Positions 26,365 through 34,674 of a DNA stretch of 39,601 bases are shown piece by piece. Every line of letters begins with the position of its first letter. The stretch's first letter is position 1. The stretch is taken from positions 1-39,601 of the forward strand of contig JAHBWA010000077.1 in assembly GCA_019637195.1 (NCBI GenBank), written 5' to 3'. The position numbers were made by a program, and so were the translations under genes. This DNA comes from Labilithrix sp. GTDB lineage: Bacteria > Myxococcota_A > Polyangia > Polyangiales > Polyangiaceae. The notes under the pieces are model-generated. The model saw only the letters and a program-made list of their open reading frames with translations. It had not been told where the DNA came from and made no database searches.

Positions 26365-27831
26365 TCAGTTGTCGGCCCAGACGACCCACTTACCGGTGGT
26401 CGCCCACGTGTCGTTCGCGTCCTTGAACGCGCCCTTGTAGCTCGCCGTCGCGTCGAAGAAGCCGTCGTTCGGCGGGGTCGCGGCGCCGTCGGTGAGCGAC
26501 GTCGTCGGACCGAAGACCGGCGCGCTCGCGTCGAAGCAGCCCGTCACGCCCGGATCCGTCCACGCGTTGCCCGCCTGCGCCTTGAACCAGGCGACCTCGT
26601 CGAGACCGTTGTCGTCGTCGCGGTCCGGCTGGCCCGCGGTCGTGCCGTCCTCGACGAACGCGATGTGGTCGGTCACGACGTAGGAGCCGGCGCCCTTGCT
26701 GTTGAAGAACACCGAGTTGGCGATCGTCAGCTCGCCCGGCGCGCCGATGCCGTCGCGGATGTCGAGCGCGGCCTGGAAGCCGGAGACCACGAGGTTGCGG
26801 TAGGTGCCGCGGGTGTTCTTGCGGAGGAGGAGCCCGTACTGCTCCTTCGCCAGGCTCACGTTCTTCCCGCAGATCGTCGCGTTGTAGACGGTGGGCGCCG
26901 TCAGCGGGAGCGCGCCCGTGCCCTGGGCGTCGTTGTCGCTCTCGAAGCCGTTGTCGTCGCCCTCGTGCGTCGGGTCCTGCTGCAGCACCAGGAACTGGAG
27001 GCGGCCGGTGTAGCCGAGGTCGAAATCGAAGCCGTCGTCCTCGTTGTGCTGGCACGCGAGGTACTTCGCGTCGACGGTGCCGCCGAAGAACTCGAAGCAG
27101 TCGTCGAGGGTCTGGCGGATCTGGATGTGGTCGACCACGGTGCCGCGGCCGACGCCGCCGAAGGTCAGGCCGTTGACCTCGTTGTTGTCGCCGATGACGA
27201 CGCCCGAGTACTCGATGCGGACGTACTGGATCCGACCGCTGCTCTCGTCCGGCTTGTCGCCGCCGTACTTCGAGTTCGTGCCGACGCCGGCCGCGAGGAT
27301 CCCCTCGATGCTCTGCTGGATCGGGTTGCCGTTCGCGTCCTTCACGTTGATCGGCGCGTTGCCGAGGATGATCACGCCGCCCCAGTCGCCGGGCGCCTTC
27401 TGCCCCTCGGCGGCCTGGCTCGTGAAGACGATCGGCTCGTCGGGCGTCCCGACGGCCTCGATCTTCGCGCCGGCCTCGATGAGGAGGATCGCCTTCGAGG
27501 CGTTGTCGCCCTTGATGACCGTGCCCTTCTCGATCGTGAGCGTCGCGCCCGGCTTGACGCTGACGAGGCCCTTGAGGAGCCAGGTCTTGTCCGCCGTCAG
27601 CGTGCGGCTCGCCGTGATCTCGCCCTCGACCGTCTCCTGCGGGCGGTTCGCCGGATCGTCCGTACCCGGGCCGCCGTCGGGATCATTTCCCCCGCTCGTG
27701 CCGCTCGTGCCGCCGCTGGTGGTGCTCGGAGGCGGCGCACCGCCGAGGTCTCCGTCGTCGCTGCACGCGACGACACCGAGCGTGACCAGACCGACGATGG
27801 CGGTGAGAACAACCAGACCGTGAGTTCGCAT
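26365..27831 (-). CDS. right-handed parallel beta-helix lipoprotein, partner of TonB-dependent receptor
   Basis: 488 residues from ATG 27831, with AAGGAG six bases upstream. The signal ends VVAC (Cys23), followed by a Gly/Ser/Thr/Asp linker to about 70. The body holds repeated strand-turn units: GLVSVKPGATLTIEKGTVIKG, AILLIEAGAKIEAVGTPDEPIVFTS, GDWGGVIILGNAPIN, GRIQYVRIEYSG, EVNGLTFGGVGRGTVVDHIQI, DDCFEFFGGTVDAKYLAC, DDGFDFDLGYTGRLQFLVLQ. Such aromatic/Asp-rich beta-helix proteins are often found beside TonB-dependent receptors of the type encoded just upstream. No catalytic motif is seen. I infer a ligand-binding lipoprotein at the cell surface or in the periplasm that works with the receptor. 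Last gene of the tonB locus. Confidence 0.88.
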   Translation of the reverse strand: MRTHGLVVLTAIVGLVTLGVVACSDDGDLGGAPPPSTTSGGTSGTSGGNDPDGGPGTDDPANRPQETVEGEITASRTLTADKTWLLKGLVSVKPGATLTIEKGTVIKGDNASKAILLIEAGAKIEAVGTPDEPIVFTSQAAEGQKAPGDWGGVIILGNAPINVKDANGNPIQQSIEGILAAGVGTNSKYGGDKPDESSGRIQYVRIEYSGVVIGDNNEVNGLTFGGVGRGTVVDHIQIRQTLDDCFEFFGGTVDAKYLACQHNEDDGFDFDLGYTGRLQFLVLQQDPTHEGDDNGFESDNDAQGTGALPLTAPTVYNATICGKNVSLAKEQYGLLLRKNTRGTYRNLVVSGFQAALDIRDGIGAPGELTIANSVFFNSKGAGSYVVTDHIAFVEDGTTAGQPDRDDDNGLDEVAWFKAQAGNAWTDPGVTGCFDASAPVFGPTTSLTDGAATPPNDGFFDATASYKGAFKDANDTWATTGKWVVWADN

Positions 27832-27837
27832 CTCAAG

Positions 27838-27843
27838 CTCCTT
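27838..27843 (-). promoter_or_regulatory. ribosome binding site of the beta-helix lipoprotein gene
   Basis: AAGGAG on the minus strand lies six bases before ATG 27831 and picks that start over the upstream in-frame codons. Confidence 0.65.
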
Positions 27844-27979
27844 TGACGTAGCCGCGGTTTCTCTCTCGGCGACGGCGCTCGACTTATGCCGCCGGAGTGT
27901 GTCGGCTCCGCGACCGAACGAGAAAGTCTTCGCGAGGCCGCGGTGACGAACAGGCAACTCGACGCGAACCTGCCACGCG

Positions 27980-30900
27980 TCAGAGGCTGTAGGTCGCGAG
28001 CAGCCAGAACGTCTGGCCGAGCGTGTACGCGCGGACGAGCGGCGCGTCGCCCGACTCCCCCTGGGTGAAGCGCACCGGCGAGTCGAACAAGTTCTCGATC
28101 GTGAGCTTGAGGTCGACGTGCTCGCCGATCCCCTGCGCGACCGAGACGTCGACGATGTGGCGCGGCTGCTCGTAGACGTCGGGCACGCCGCGCGTGCCGA
28201 CCTCCGAGATCCGCCGCCCCTGCACGTTGTAGAGGATCCGGGCCCGCGTCTTCGACGCGTCGTGCGTCCAGTCGAGCGCGGTGTTCACGACGAACGGCGA
28301 CTGGCCGGCGAGCGGCCTCTCCTGCGACGTCTGGATCCCCTGGGACGCCGGATCGATTTCCACCCGCGAGCGCACGAACGTCACGTTCGCGAGGAGCGAC
28401 AGCTCGGCGAGCCACGGCCGGATGAAGTCGAGGCCCTTGCGGCCCTCGAGCTCGACGCCGGTGTTCGTCGCGCCCTTCGCGTTCTGGTAGGAGACGACGC
28501 CCTTGTCGGTCGGGATGATGTACGTCTCGATCGGCTTGGCGAAGCGCTTGTGGAAGGCGCTCACCGCGAGCACCTCGCTCACGCGCGGGAAGAGCTCGAA
28601 GCGCGCGTCGAGGTTCGTGATCGACGTGCGGTCGAGGTCCGGGTTGCCGAGCGACTCGCGCGCGCCGAGGTACTCGGTGAAGATGAAGGGCGCGAGCTCG
28701 CGGAGCTGCGGCCGCGCGACGGTGCGCGTCGCCGAGAGCCGGACGTTCGACTCCTTGGTCACCTTCACGATCGCGTTCGCCGACGGCAGGATGTCGGTCC
28801 GGGAGAGCTTCGACTGCACGCGCTCGGTGCTTCCGGAGAACGGATCGTACGAGTCGATCGTCTGGACCGACGACTCGAGGCGAGGGCCGACGACGAACCG
28901 GAGCCGGGAGGTGACGGGGAGATCCGTCATGACGTAGCCGGCGTAGACGTCGTAGCGCGCCGCGTACGAGTCGGTCGGGCGCGTCCACTCCTCGAGCTCG
29001 AGCGGCGCGCCGCCCAGGATCGACCCGACGTTCTCGTCGACGAACAGCTCGCTCGGAGACCGGTAGAAGAGGTTCCGGTCGGCGGCGTTGTTGCGCAGGA
29101 AGCGGAAGCGCCGCGCCTGGAAGGTGCGCCCGCGGAGCGTGAGCATCGCGCCGGCCTTGAGCTTCGGAGCGCCGTCGTAGCGGGCGAGCGGCTGAAGCCA
29201 GTCGAACACCAGCCCGCGCGTGGTCTCGCCCTGCGCGGCGAAGAAGTTCTGGCTCGCGGTGGGGGCGTTGCCGACGAAGGCGTAGCGCCCGGCGGACTGG
29301 TCGAAGTCGTAGGCGGTCTGCCGCAGCGCCGGATCGTTCAGGGTCGCCCGCGACTGGAGGAGCGACCAGTTGAGCGTCGCCGAATCGAGGCTGCGAAAGC
29401 GGTGCTCTCCGCGGAGCTGGCCGTACATCAGCGCGCGGTTGAGGTAACGCAGGCGCTCGTCGCGGATCAGGCTCTCGTCGTTCCGCCCCTCGACCCGGCG
29501 CGCCTCCTTCTCGGCGTTGCGGCTGTAGAGGCCCGTCAGCGCGATCTTGTGATCGTTGTCGAACGCGTAGCTGACCGTGCCGAGGCCGCTCCAGGTCACC
29601 GTGTCGGTGCCGGTCTCGCCGCGGTAGTCGTTTCGCATCACGAGCTCCCCGGGTCGCTCGGGGTTCGGGTCGAAGCGCCGGAGGATCTCGTCGGTGCGCT
29701 TCTGGAACCGGCGCGAGTAGGTGCCCCCGAGGACGTAGCCGAGCACGCGCTGTCCACCGAGCTTGAACGAGTCGCCGACCACGGCGCTCACGGTGCCGTG
29801 CGGGAGGTTGAGCTCCCGCTCGAGGCCCATCGGGCGATTGATCGCGCGCCCCGCGGCCGTCAGATCGTAGCGCTCGCCCGTTCGTGGATCGATCGAGACG
29901 ACGCGCGAGCCGGGCACCTCGGACGGCAGCCTGCGCCCCCCGTCGTCGAAGCCGAGCCAGTCCGTCCCGCCGCCGGCGTAGCCGAGGCGGCTGCCGAACG
30001 TCGACAGTGTGTTGGCGCCGAGGCCGCCGGTGACCTGGAAGAGGAACTGACTCGGGAGATCGCGCGTGTGGATGTTGAGCGAGCCGCCGGCGAAGTCGCC
30101 GGGCATGTCGGGGACGAAGGTCTTCGAGATCGTGAGATCGCTCAGCACGAGCGTCGGGAACATGTCGAGCGGCACCGCCTGTCGATCCGGCTCGGGGCTC
30201 GGCAGCGGCGCGCCGTTCAAGAGCGAGTTGGTGTAGCGATCGCCGAGGCCGCGGACGAAGATGTACTTGCCGTCGACCACCGTGGTCCCGACCACCCGCT
30301 TCACGGCCTCGGCGGCGTTGCGGTCCGGCGTCTTCGCGATGTCCTGCGCGCCGATCGAGTCGGAGGCCTGCGCCGCGTTCTTGCGCAGCATGAGCTGCGT
30401 CGCCGCGCTCGCGCGCTCGGCCTCGGCCTCGATCGCGGTCACCTCCTCCACCGCCGTCTCGTCCGGCGAGAGCAGGACGTCGACGCGGTTGAGGCGGCCC
30501 GCCTGGACGACGACGTTCCGCATGCGCGCCGGCTTGTAGAGCTCGTAGACGATGCGGATCTGGTAGGTCCCCGGCGGGAGCTCGAGGCGATAGCGGCCCT
30601 CGAGGTCCGTGGTCGCCCTCTCCTTCCGGCCGATCACGCTGACGATCGCGTCGAGCAGCGTCTCCTCGGAGCCCCGGCTCTTCACTGTGCCCCAGACGGC
30701 GCCCTTGCCCTTCGGCGGCGGGCGCGACGGATCCGGCTCCTCGTCGGCGTCCTCGCTCTCCGGCTCGTCGTCGGGCTCGGACGGCGGCGCGGGCGTCCGC
30801 GGAGACGCGGGCTCGCCGGGAGGCGCCGGCGCGTCCTCCTCGGTCTCGGCCGGCCGCTTCGGGGCGGGCTTCGTCCGGGTGCCGTCGTCCGCGCCGGGCA

Positions 30901-30985
30901 GCGGCTGCGCCGACGACGGGAGCGACCACAGGGCGGCCGCCAGGAGGACGAGGAGACTGCGGGTACACGTCGACCGAGCACGCAT
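27980..30985 (-). CDS. TonB-dependent outer-membrane receptor with carboxypeptidase-regulatory-like N-domain
   Basis: 1001 residues from ATG 30985. Signal peptide 1-26 (cleavage after PSSA), then a Pro/Glu/Asp linker at 28-92. At about 95-175 a CarboxypepD-regulatory-like beta-sandwich (GAVWGTVKSRGSEETLLDAIVSVIG, GRYRLELPPGTYQIRIVY). A possible TonB box, VEEVTAIEA, follows at 179-187. The plug runs about 200-320 (IAKTPDRNAAEAVKRVVGTTV, YIFVRGLGDRYTNSLLNGAP, FVPDMPGDFAGGSLNI). The remainder is the beta-barrel, ending LGQTFWLLATYSL. It is a gated outer-membrane transporter powered by TonB. The substrate is unknown. It lies between exbD and the beta-helix lipoprotein gene, 148 and 197 bases from them. 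Confidence 0.93.
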   Translation of the reverse strand: MRARSTCTRSLLVLLAAALWSLPSSAQPLPGADDGTRTKPAPKRPAETEEDAPAPPGEPASPRTPAPPSEPDDEPESEDADEEPDPSRPPPKGKGAVWGTVKSRGSEETLLDAIVSVIGRKERATTDLEGRYRLELPPGTYQIRIVYELYKPARMRNVVVQAGRLNRVDVLLSPDETAVEEVTAIEAEAERASAATQLMLRKNAAQASDSIGAQDIAKTPDRNAAEAVKRVVGTTVVDGKYIFVRGLGDRYTNSLLNGAPLPSPEPDRQAVPLDMFPTLVLSDLTISKTFVPDMPGDFAGGSLNIHTRDLPSQFLFQVTGGLGANTLSTFGSRLGYAGGGTDWLGFDDGGRRLPSEVPGSRVVSIDPRTGERYDLTAAGRAINRPMGLERELNLPHGTVSAVVGDSFKLGGQRVLGYVLGGTYSRRFQKRTDEILRRFDPNPERPGELVMRNDYRGETGTDTVTWSGLGTVSYAFDNDHKIALTGLYSRNAEKEARRVEGRNDESLIRDERLRYLNRALMYGQLRGEHRFRSLDSATLNWSLLQSRATLNDPALRQTAYDFDQSAGRYAFVGNAPTASQNFFAAQGETTRGLVFDWLQPLARYDGAPKLKAGAMLTLRGRTFQARRFRFLRNNAADRNLFYRSPSELFVDENVGSILGGAPLELEEWTRPTDSYAARYDVYAGYVMTDLPVTSRLRFVVGPRLESSVQTIDSYDPFSGSTERVQSKLSRTDILPSANAIVKVTKESNVRLSATRTVARPQLRELAPFIFTEYLGARESLGNPDLDRTSITNLDARFELFPRVSEVLAVSAFHKRFAKPIETYIIPTDKGVVSYQNAKGATNTGVELEGRKGLDFIRPWLAELSLLANVTFVRSRVEIDPASQGIQTSQERPLAGQSPFVVNTALDWTHDASKTRARILYNVQGRRISEVGTRGVPDVYEQPRHIVDVSVAQGIGEHVDLKLTIENLFDSPVRFTQGESGDAPLVRAYTLGQTFWLLATYSL

Positions 30986-31009
30986 GAGGCAATTCCCAAG
31001 GAGCGAAGC

Positions 31010-31180
31010 GAACGAGGGCGTCGAACGCGAGGTGCGAGCGAAAGACGGCGTCGAACGCGATGTACGAAACGCGAGGTGCGAAGCGCGAGGTGCGAGCGCG
31101 ATGAAGCGAAACGCGAGGTGCGAAGCGCGAGGGGCAGAGCGCGCGGGGCAGAGCGCGCGGGGCAGAGCGCGCGGGGCTCG
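31010..31180. repeat. short GC tandem repeats between exbD and the receptor gene
   Basis: The plus strand shows imperfect copies of CGCGAGGTGCGAA (near 31028, 31069, 31082, 31109) and then three copies of a 14-bp unit GGGGCAGAGCGCGC from about 31130. The array fills most of the 197-base gap inside the tonB locus, upstream of the receptor's start. No start/ribosome-site combination suggests a gene. Confidence 0.75.
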
Positions 31181-31182
31181 GC

Positions 31183-31608
31183 TTACTGGACGACCTTCTT
31201 CGTGAGGATCGCCACGGTCTTCGCGCCGCCCTGGCGCGCGAGGTCCATCGCCTCCACCGTCGTGGCGTATGGAGCGTCGTCGGCGGCGTCGAAGTACACG
31301 ACCTTGTCGGGCCGCGCGGCCATGTAGCGCGTGACCTTGTCCTTGAGCTCCTCTTTCGGCACCGGCGCGCCGTTGATCTGGAGGGCGCCGTCCTTGCCCA
31401 CCGTGAGGACGACGGACTTGTTCTCCTCCGGCGACGCGGTCTTCGTCTCTTCCTGCTTCGGGAGCTCGAGCCAGAACTGCTTCGAGAGCAGCGGCGTGAC
31501 GACCATGAAGATGATGAGCAGCACGAGCACGACGTCGACGAGCGGCGTCACGTTCATGTGGGGCACGACCTGCCCCTTCTTTCCACCCGCGCCAACGGCC
31601 ATTCCCAT
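31183..31608 (-). CDS. exbD: ExbD/TolR-family protein (second copy)
   Basis: 141 residues from ATG 31608. One N-terminal membrane helix NVTPLVDVVLVLLIIFMVV carries the essential Asp; the periplasmic part contains the usual ExbD/TolR domain (ALQINGAPVPKEELKDKVTRYMAARP). ExbD is a proton-conducting stator subunit with ExbB that energises TonB. It is 12 nt downstream of the first exbD. It differs clearly from the first copy in the periplasmic region (KQFWLELPKQEETKTAS against ERVELPGVLVPDKNQ). Normal size. Confidence 0.92.
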   Translation of the reverse strand: MGMAVGAGGKKGQVVPHMNVTPLVDVVLVLLIIFMVVTPLLSKQFWLELPKQEETKTASPEENKSVVLTVGKDGALQINGAPVPKEELKDKVTRYMAARPDKVVYFDAADDAPYATTVEAMDLARQGGAKTVAILTKKVVQ

Positions 31609-31620
31609 GACGTCCTCGCT

Positions 31621-32079
31621 CTACTGTTCGTCCGGCTCTTCGGCTCCGGCGACCTTCTTCTTGCTCACCATCAGCGAGACGCCCGAGAAGCCGGCGCCCT
31701 GCACCACGGTGAAGAGGTCGCGGACCTTCTGGTAGTCGACCGCGCCGTCTCCCTTGAGCACCACGCGTCGGTCCGGCTCGGCGTCGTGGATCGCCGCGAG
31801 CCGCGCCGGGAGGGAGGGCGCCTCGACGGCCTCCTTCTCGACGTAGATCGTCCCGCTCTGGGCCACGGTCACCGTGACCGGATCGAGCTTCGACTTCTGG
31901 TTCTTGTCGGGCACGAGCACGCCCGGCAGCTCCACGCGCTCGCCGTGCTCGAGCGCGGGGGCGATCACCATGAAGATGATCAGGAGGACGAGGACGACGT
32001 CGACGAGCGGCGTGACGTTGATGTCGGGCGTGCTCTGCTCACGCCGCGACTTCGAGCTTGCCGGAATCGCGATACCCAT
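31621..32079 (-). CDS. exbD: ExbD/TolR-family protein (first copy)
   Basis: 152 residues from ATG 32079. The membrane helix INVTPLVDVVLVLLIIFMVIAP includes the critical Asp, followed by a periplasmic domain with RVELPGVLVP, IYVEKEAVEAPSLPARL and YQKVRDLFTVVQGAGF. Its first 41 nt overlap the 3' end of exbB. The only nearby start keeps the usual short N-terminus, so the overlap seems real and implies translational coupling. It pairs with ExbB as motor stator; two unequal ExbDs occur in this locus. Confidence 0.92.
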   Translation of the reverse strand: MGIAIPASSKSRREQSTPDINVTPLVDVVLVLLIIFMVIAPALEHGERVELPGVLVPDKNQKSKLDPVTVTVAQSGTIYVEKEAVEAPSLPARLAAIHDAEPDRRVVLKGDGAVDYQKVRDLFTVVQGAGFSGVSLMVSKKKVAGAEEPDEQ

Positions 32080-32728
32080 GGTTGTTCTCCAGCTCGTCGA
32101 GGAGCTCGCCCGTGCGGCGCCCGAGCTCCGCCTCGACGCCGTTGATCTTCGTGTTCAGCTGGTTGAAGAAGAGGACGGCAGGGATGGCGACGCACAGCCC
32201 GAGCGCGGTCTCGACCAGCGCCTCGGCGATGCCGGCGGAGACGGCGCCGAGCCCACCCGAGCCGGTGGTCGCGATCCCCTGGAAGGCGCTGATGATGCCG
32301 ACGACGGTCCCGAGGAGGCCGACGAACGGCGCGATCGAGCCGACCGAGGCGAGGACGCCCATTCCGCGACGGAGCTCGAGGCCGACCGCCTCCTTCTGGC
32401 GCTCCGCTTCGCGCTGCGCGAGCTCGACGACAGTGAGCTTGCCCTCGCGCTCGCCGGTGATCTTGACGAGCACCGGCGAGACGACGCGGGCGAACGGCGA
32501 ACGGCGAAGCTCGCTCGCGACCTTGAGCGCGCCCTCGTAGTCGCCGCCCGAGAGGTGGGGGATGACCGCGCCGAGGAAGCGGCGCGTCGCGGCGGCGGAG
32601 CGGAGGAGCGTGACGTGACGCTCGACGACGACCGCGAGGCTCATGACGGCCATCAGGAGCAAGAAGCTCGCGATGACCTTGCTGGGCAGGCCCATGCTGG
32701 CCCAGATGTGAAGCGGACTGAACGACAT
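32039..32728 (-). CDS. exbB: ExbB/TolQ/MotA-family proton channel
   Basis: 229 residues from ATG 32728, with AGGAG eight bases upstream inside the tonB stop region. Three membrane segments: VIASFLLLMAVMSLAVVVE near the N-terminus, VGSIAPFVGLLGTVVGIISAF and ALVETALGLCVAIPAVLFFN. The GLLGTVVGII and ALxTTxxGLxVAIPA-type signatures of the family are present. With ExbD it forms the inner-membrane proton motor driving TonB. It lacks the extra N-terminal periplasmic domain seen in some ExbB proteins. The 3' end overlaps the first exbD by 41 nt. Confidence 0.93.
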   Translation of the reverse strand: MSFSPLHIWASMGLPSKVIASFLLLMAVMSLAVVVERHVTLLRSAAATRRFLGAVIPHLSGGDYEGALKVASELRRSPFARVVSPVLVKITGEREGKLTVVELAQREAERQKEAVGLELRRGMGVLASVGSIAPFVGLLGTVVGIISAFQGIATTGSGGLGAVSAGIAEALVETALGLCVAIPAVLFFNQLNTKINGVEAELGRRTGELLDELENNHGYRDSGKLEVAA

Positions 32729-32736
32729 GGCTGCGG

Positions 32737-32741
32737 CTCCT
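32737..32741 (-). promoter_or_regulatory. exbB ribosome binding site overlapping the tonB stop
   Basis: AGGAG on the minus strand overlaps the TAG stop of tonB (32740-32742) and precedes the exbB ATG by eight bases, suggesting coupled translation. Confidence 0.65.
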
Positions 32742-33516
32742 AGATGGCGGTCCGAAGGTGGAACGGGAACTTCATCTTGCGCACGACGCGCACGGGCTTT
32801 CCGTCGAGCGTCCCCGGAGTGAACTTCCAGGTCTTCACGGCGGCGATGACGGCCTCGTCGAGGGTCGGGTGACCTTCGACGATCTTGATCTGCTCGACGT
32901 CCCCCGTCTCGGTGACGACGAACTTCACGACGACGACCATGTCGACGCCTTGCTTGCGGGCCGCCTCGGGGAAGGCCGGCATGTTCTTCGTCAGCGCGAC
33001 GGGCGGCGTCGTGACCTCGGCGATCTGATACGGGCGCGACGGAGGCGCGGGCGGCGCGGGCGGCGCGCTCGGCGCCGGCGTCACGGCTCCTCCTCCGCCG
33101 GGCTTCCCCGTGCAGCCGACGCAGCCGTTGGGATCGCCCTCACCGAACGCCACCTCGGCGACCGCCTTCGACGGATCGCTCTCGGCGGGCCTCTCCTTCG
33201 GGATCTCGGTCGGGGGCGCGTCGACCTTCGGCCCGAGCGGCGGCGGGGGCCCCTGCGTCGCCGCCTTCACCTTCGCCTTCGGGGGCGGAGGAGGCGGTGG
33301 GGGTGGTGGCGGCGGCGGCTCGGGCTTCGCCTCGGGAGCCACGAACTTCACCTCGGTGACTTCTTCGAAGACCTGGCTCTTGATGCGATCTCCGAACGCG
33401 ACGCCCAGCACGAGGACTCCGGCGACGAGCACGAAGGCCGCGGCGTACGAGCCCGCGAGGCGCTTCGCGCGGCCGTCGTCTTCGTCGTCCTTTCGACTCC
33501 ACGCATCGAGCGACAC
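32740..33516 (-). CDS. tonB: TonB energy-transducing protein
   Basis: 258 residues from GTG 33516. A short charged cytoplasmic tail, then one membrane helix at about 22-42 (GSYAAAFVLVAGVLVLGVAF). A periplasmic Pro-rich rod follows, with a run of 13 prolines near 67-79 and further PP/AP repeats. The C-terminal TonB domain at about 165-258 has VTTPPVALTKNMPAFPEAARKQG, VVVKFVVTETGDVEQIKIVEG and AVKTWKFTPGTLDGKPVRVV. It transmits inner-membrane proton-motor force to the receptor's TonB box. Unusually, a CxxC (NGCVGCTG, Cys132/Cys135) sits in the rod. It is first in the locus and diverges from the response-regulator gene. Confidence 0.92.
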   Translation of the reverse strand: MSLDAWSRKDDEDDGRAKRLAGSYAAAFVLVAGVLVLGVAFGDRIKSQVFEEVTEVKFVAPEAKPEPPPPPPPPPPPPPKAKVKAATQGPPPPLGPKVDAPPTEIPKERPAESDPSKAVAEVAFGEGDPNGCVGCTGKPGGGGAVTPAPSAPPAPPAPPSRPYQIAEVTTPPVALTKNMPAFPEAARKQGVDMVVVVKFVVTETGDVEQIKIVEGHPTLDEAVIAAVKTWKFTPGTLDGKPVRVVRKMKFPFHLRTAI

Positions 33517-33628
33517 GCGGCCTACTTACGAAACGAGCGTGGCGAACGCGTGACGACACCGCGACGTATGAGCACACGCCCTACCGCGCGGCGCAGACGC
33601 GTGCAAAGTGCAGCTCTCGAAGGCTCAC

Positions 33629-34390
33629 ATGAACGACATCGCGCGAGGGTTCACGAGAATGTTTCCGTCGGAACATCCCCACGTAAACGTCGGAGCAGCG
33701 TATCGGAGGGTGGCTCGTGTCTTGGTGGTGGAGGGAGACAGCGTGTTGCGCGCCGAGCTGGTGGCGTCGCTGACGGGAGCGGGGCACGAGGTCGAGTCGG
33801 CCTCTTCGGGCCACGCCGGGATCGCGCTCGCCCGCGCCTCCGGCCCCGACATCGTGCTCTTCGATCTCCACCTGCCGGACATGAACGGGCTCGACCTCTG
33901 TCGGACGCTGCGCGCGTCGGGCTCGTCGAGGCGTCCCTCCCTCTTCGTCCTCTCCGCGGCGCGCGAGGAGGCCGACCGGCTCGCGGCGTTCGAGGCCGGC
34001 GTCGACGACTACGTGGTCAAGCCGCACAGCATGCGCGAGGTGGTGCTGCGCGTCCGCGCGCTGTCTCGCCGCCGGAGCGCCGCGCGGGCGCCGCGCGTCG
34101 AGCTGCTCACGCTCGGCGCGCTCCGGATCGATCGCGCGGCGCGGCGGGTCGCGGTGGAGGGCTCGAGCGTCGAGCTCACGCGCCGCGAGTTCGATCTGCT
34201 GCTTCGCCTCGCCGAGCGCGCCGATCGCGTCCAGACGCGCGACGCGCTCGTGACCGAGGTGTGGGGCGAGCTGACGGACAGCGGGCGCGTCGTCGACACG
34301 ACCGTGAAGCGCCTGCGCAAGAAGCTCGGTCGCCTGGGCACCTCGATCAAGACGGTCCGCGGCATCGGCTACAAGCTGATCGTCGACTGA
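33629..34390 (+). CDS. OmpR/PhoB-type response regulator (orphan)
   Basis: 253 residues from ATG 33629, chosen for the GAAGG five bases upstream; GTG 33608 and 33710 are other options, and the first about 28 residues are outside the usual domain. Receiver at 30-145: VLVVEGDSVLRAELV, phosphorylation site Asp79 in VLFDLHLPDMNG, Ser109 and Lys131 in DDYVVKPHS. The acidic pair that binds Mg is altered: where relatives have E/D-D, this has Glu35-Gly36. The winged helix DNA-binding domain follows (ELTRREFDLLLRLAERADRVQTRDALVTEVWG ... DTTVKRLRKKLG ... TVRGIGYKLI). No histidine kinase gene is adjacent. Divergent from tonB with 112 bases between start codons, so it might regulate that locus. Confidence 0.92.
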   Translation: MNDIARGFTRMFPSEHPHVNVGAAYRRVARVLVVEGDSVLRAELVASLTGAGHEVESASSGHAGIALARASGPDIVLFDLHLPDMNGLDLCRTLRASGSSRRPSLFVLSAAREEADRLAAFEAGVDDYVVKPHSMREVVLRVRALSRRRSAARAPRVELLTLGALRIDRAARRVAVEGSSVELTRREFDLLLRLAERADRVQTRDALVTEVWGELTDSGRVVDTTVKRLRKKLGRLGTSIKTVRGIGYKLIVD

Positions 34391-34674
34391 CGCCGACCGC
34401 CCGAGCACGCCGCGAGCGACCGAGCGCACCGCGGGCCGCCGGCGGCGGGCGCTCGCCACCTCCGAGCCGCCAGCTCCCCCACCGGCGCCGGACGAGCCGC
34501 CGGCACCACTCGGCGCGCCCCTCGCGGGCCCGTCCGAGCGCCGGCGCGACGGGCCGGACACGCCACGAGTGAACCGCCGGATACGCGGGCGCGCGCCGGC
34601 CCGGAGATTTCGCGGTGAAGACCGGCGTCGATCGCGGCTGAGCTCGAGGCACGTCGGTTGCTTTGGGGCGCGCC
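34391..34674. other. gene-free gap, no feature recognised
   Basis: 284 bases, very GC-rich with Arg/Ala/Pro-type false frames. A short self-complementary GCCGCCGGCGGC lies near 34437. No convincing start with ribosome site, hairpin with T-run or promoter is seen. Confidence 0.5.

Noticed and set aside
27597..31327. Very long false frames (1131 aa on -, 1069 aa on +) over the receptor gene
   Set aside because: They are Arg/Ala/Pro/Glu-rich, have no domain motifs and lie over a receptor with clear motifs; high GC removes stop codons from the other frames.
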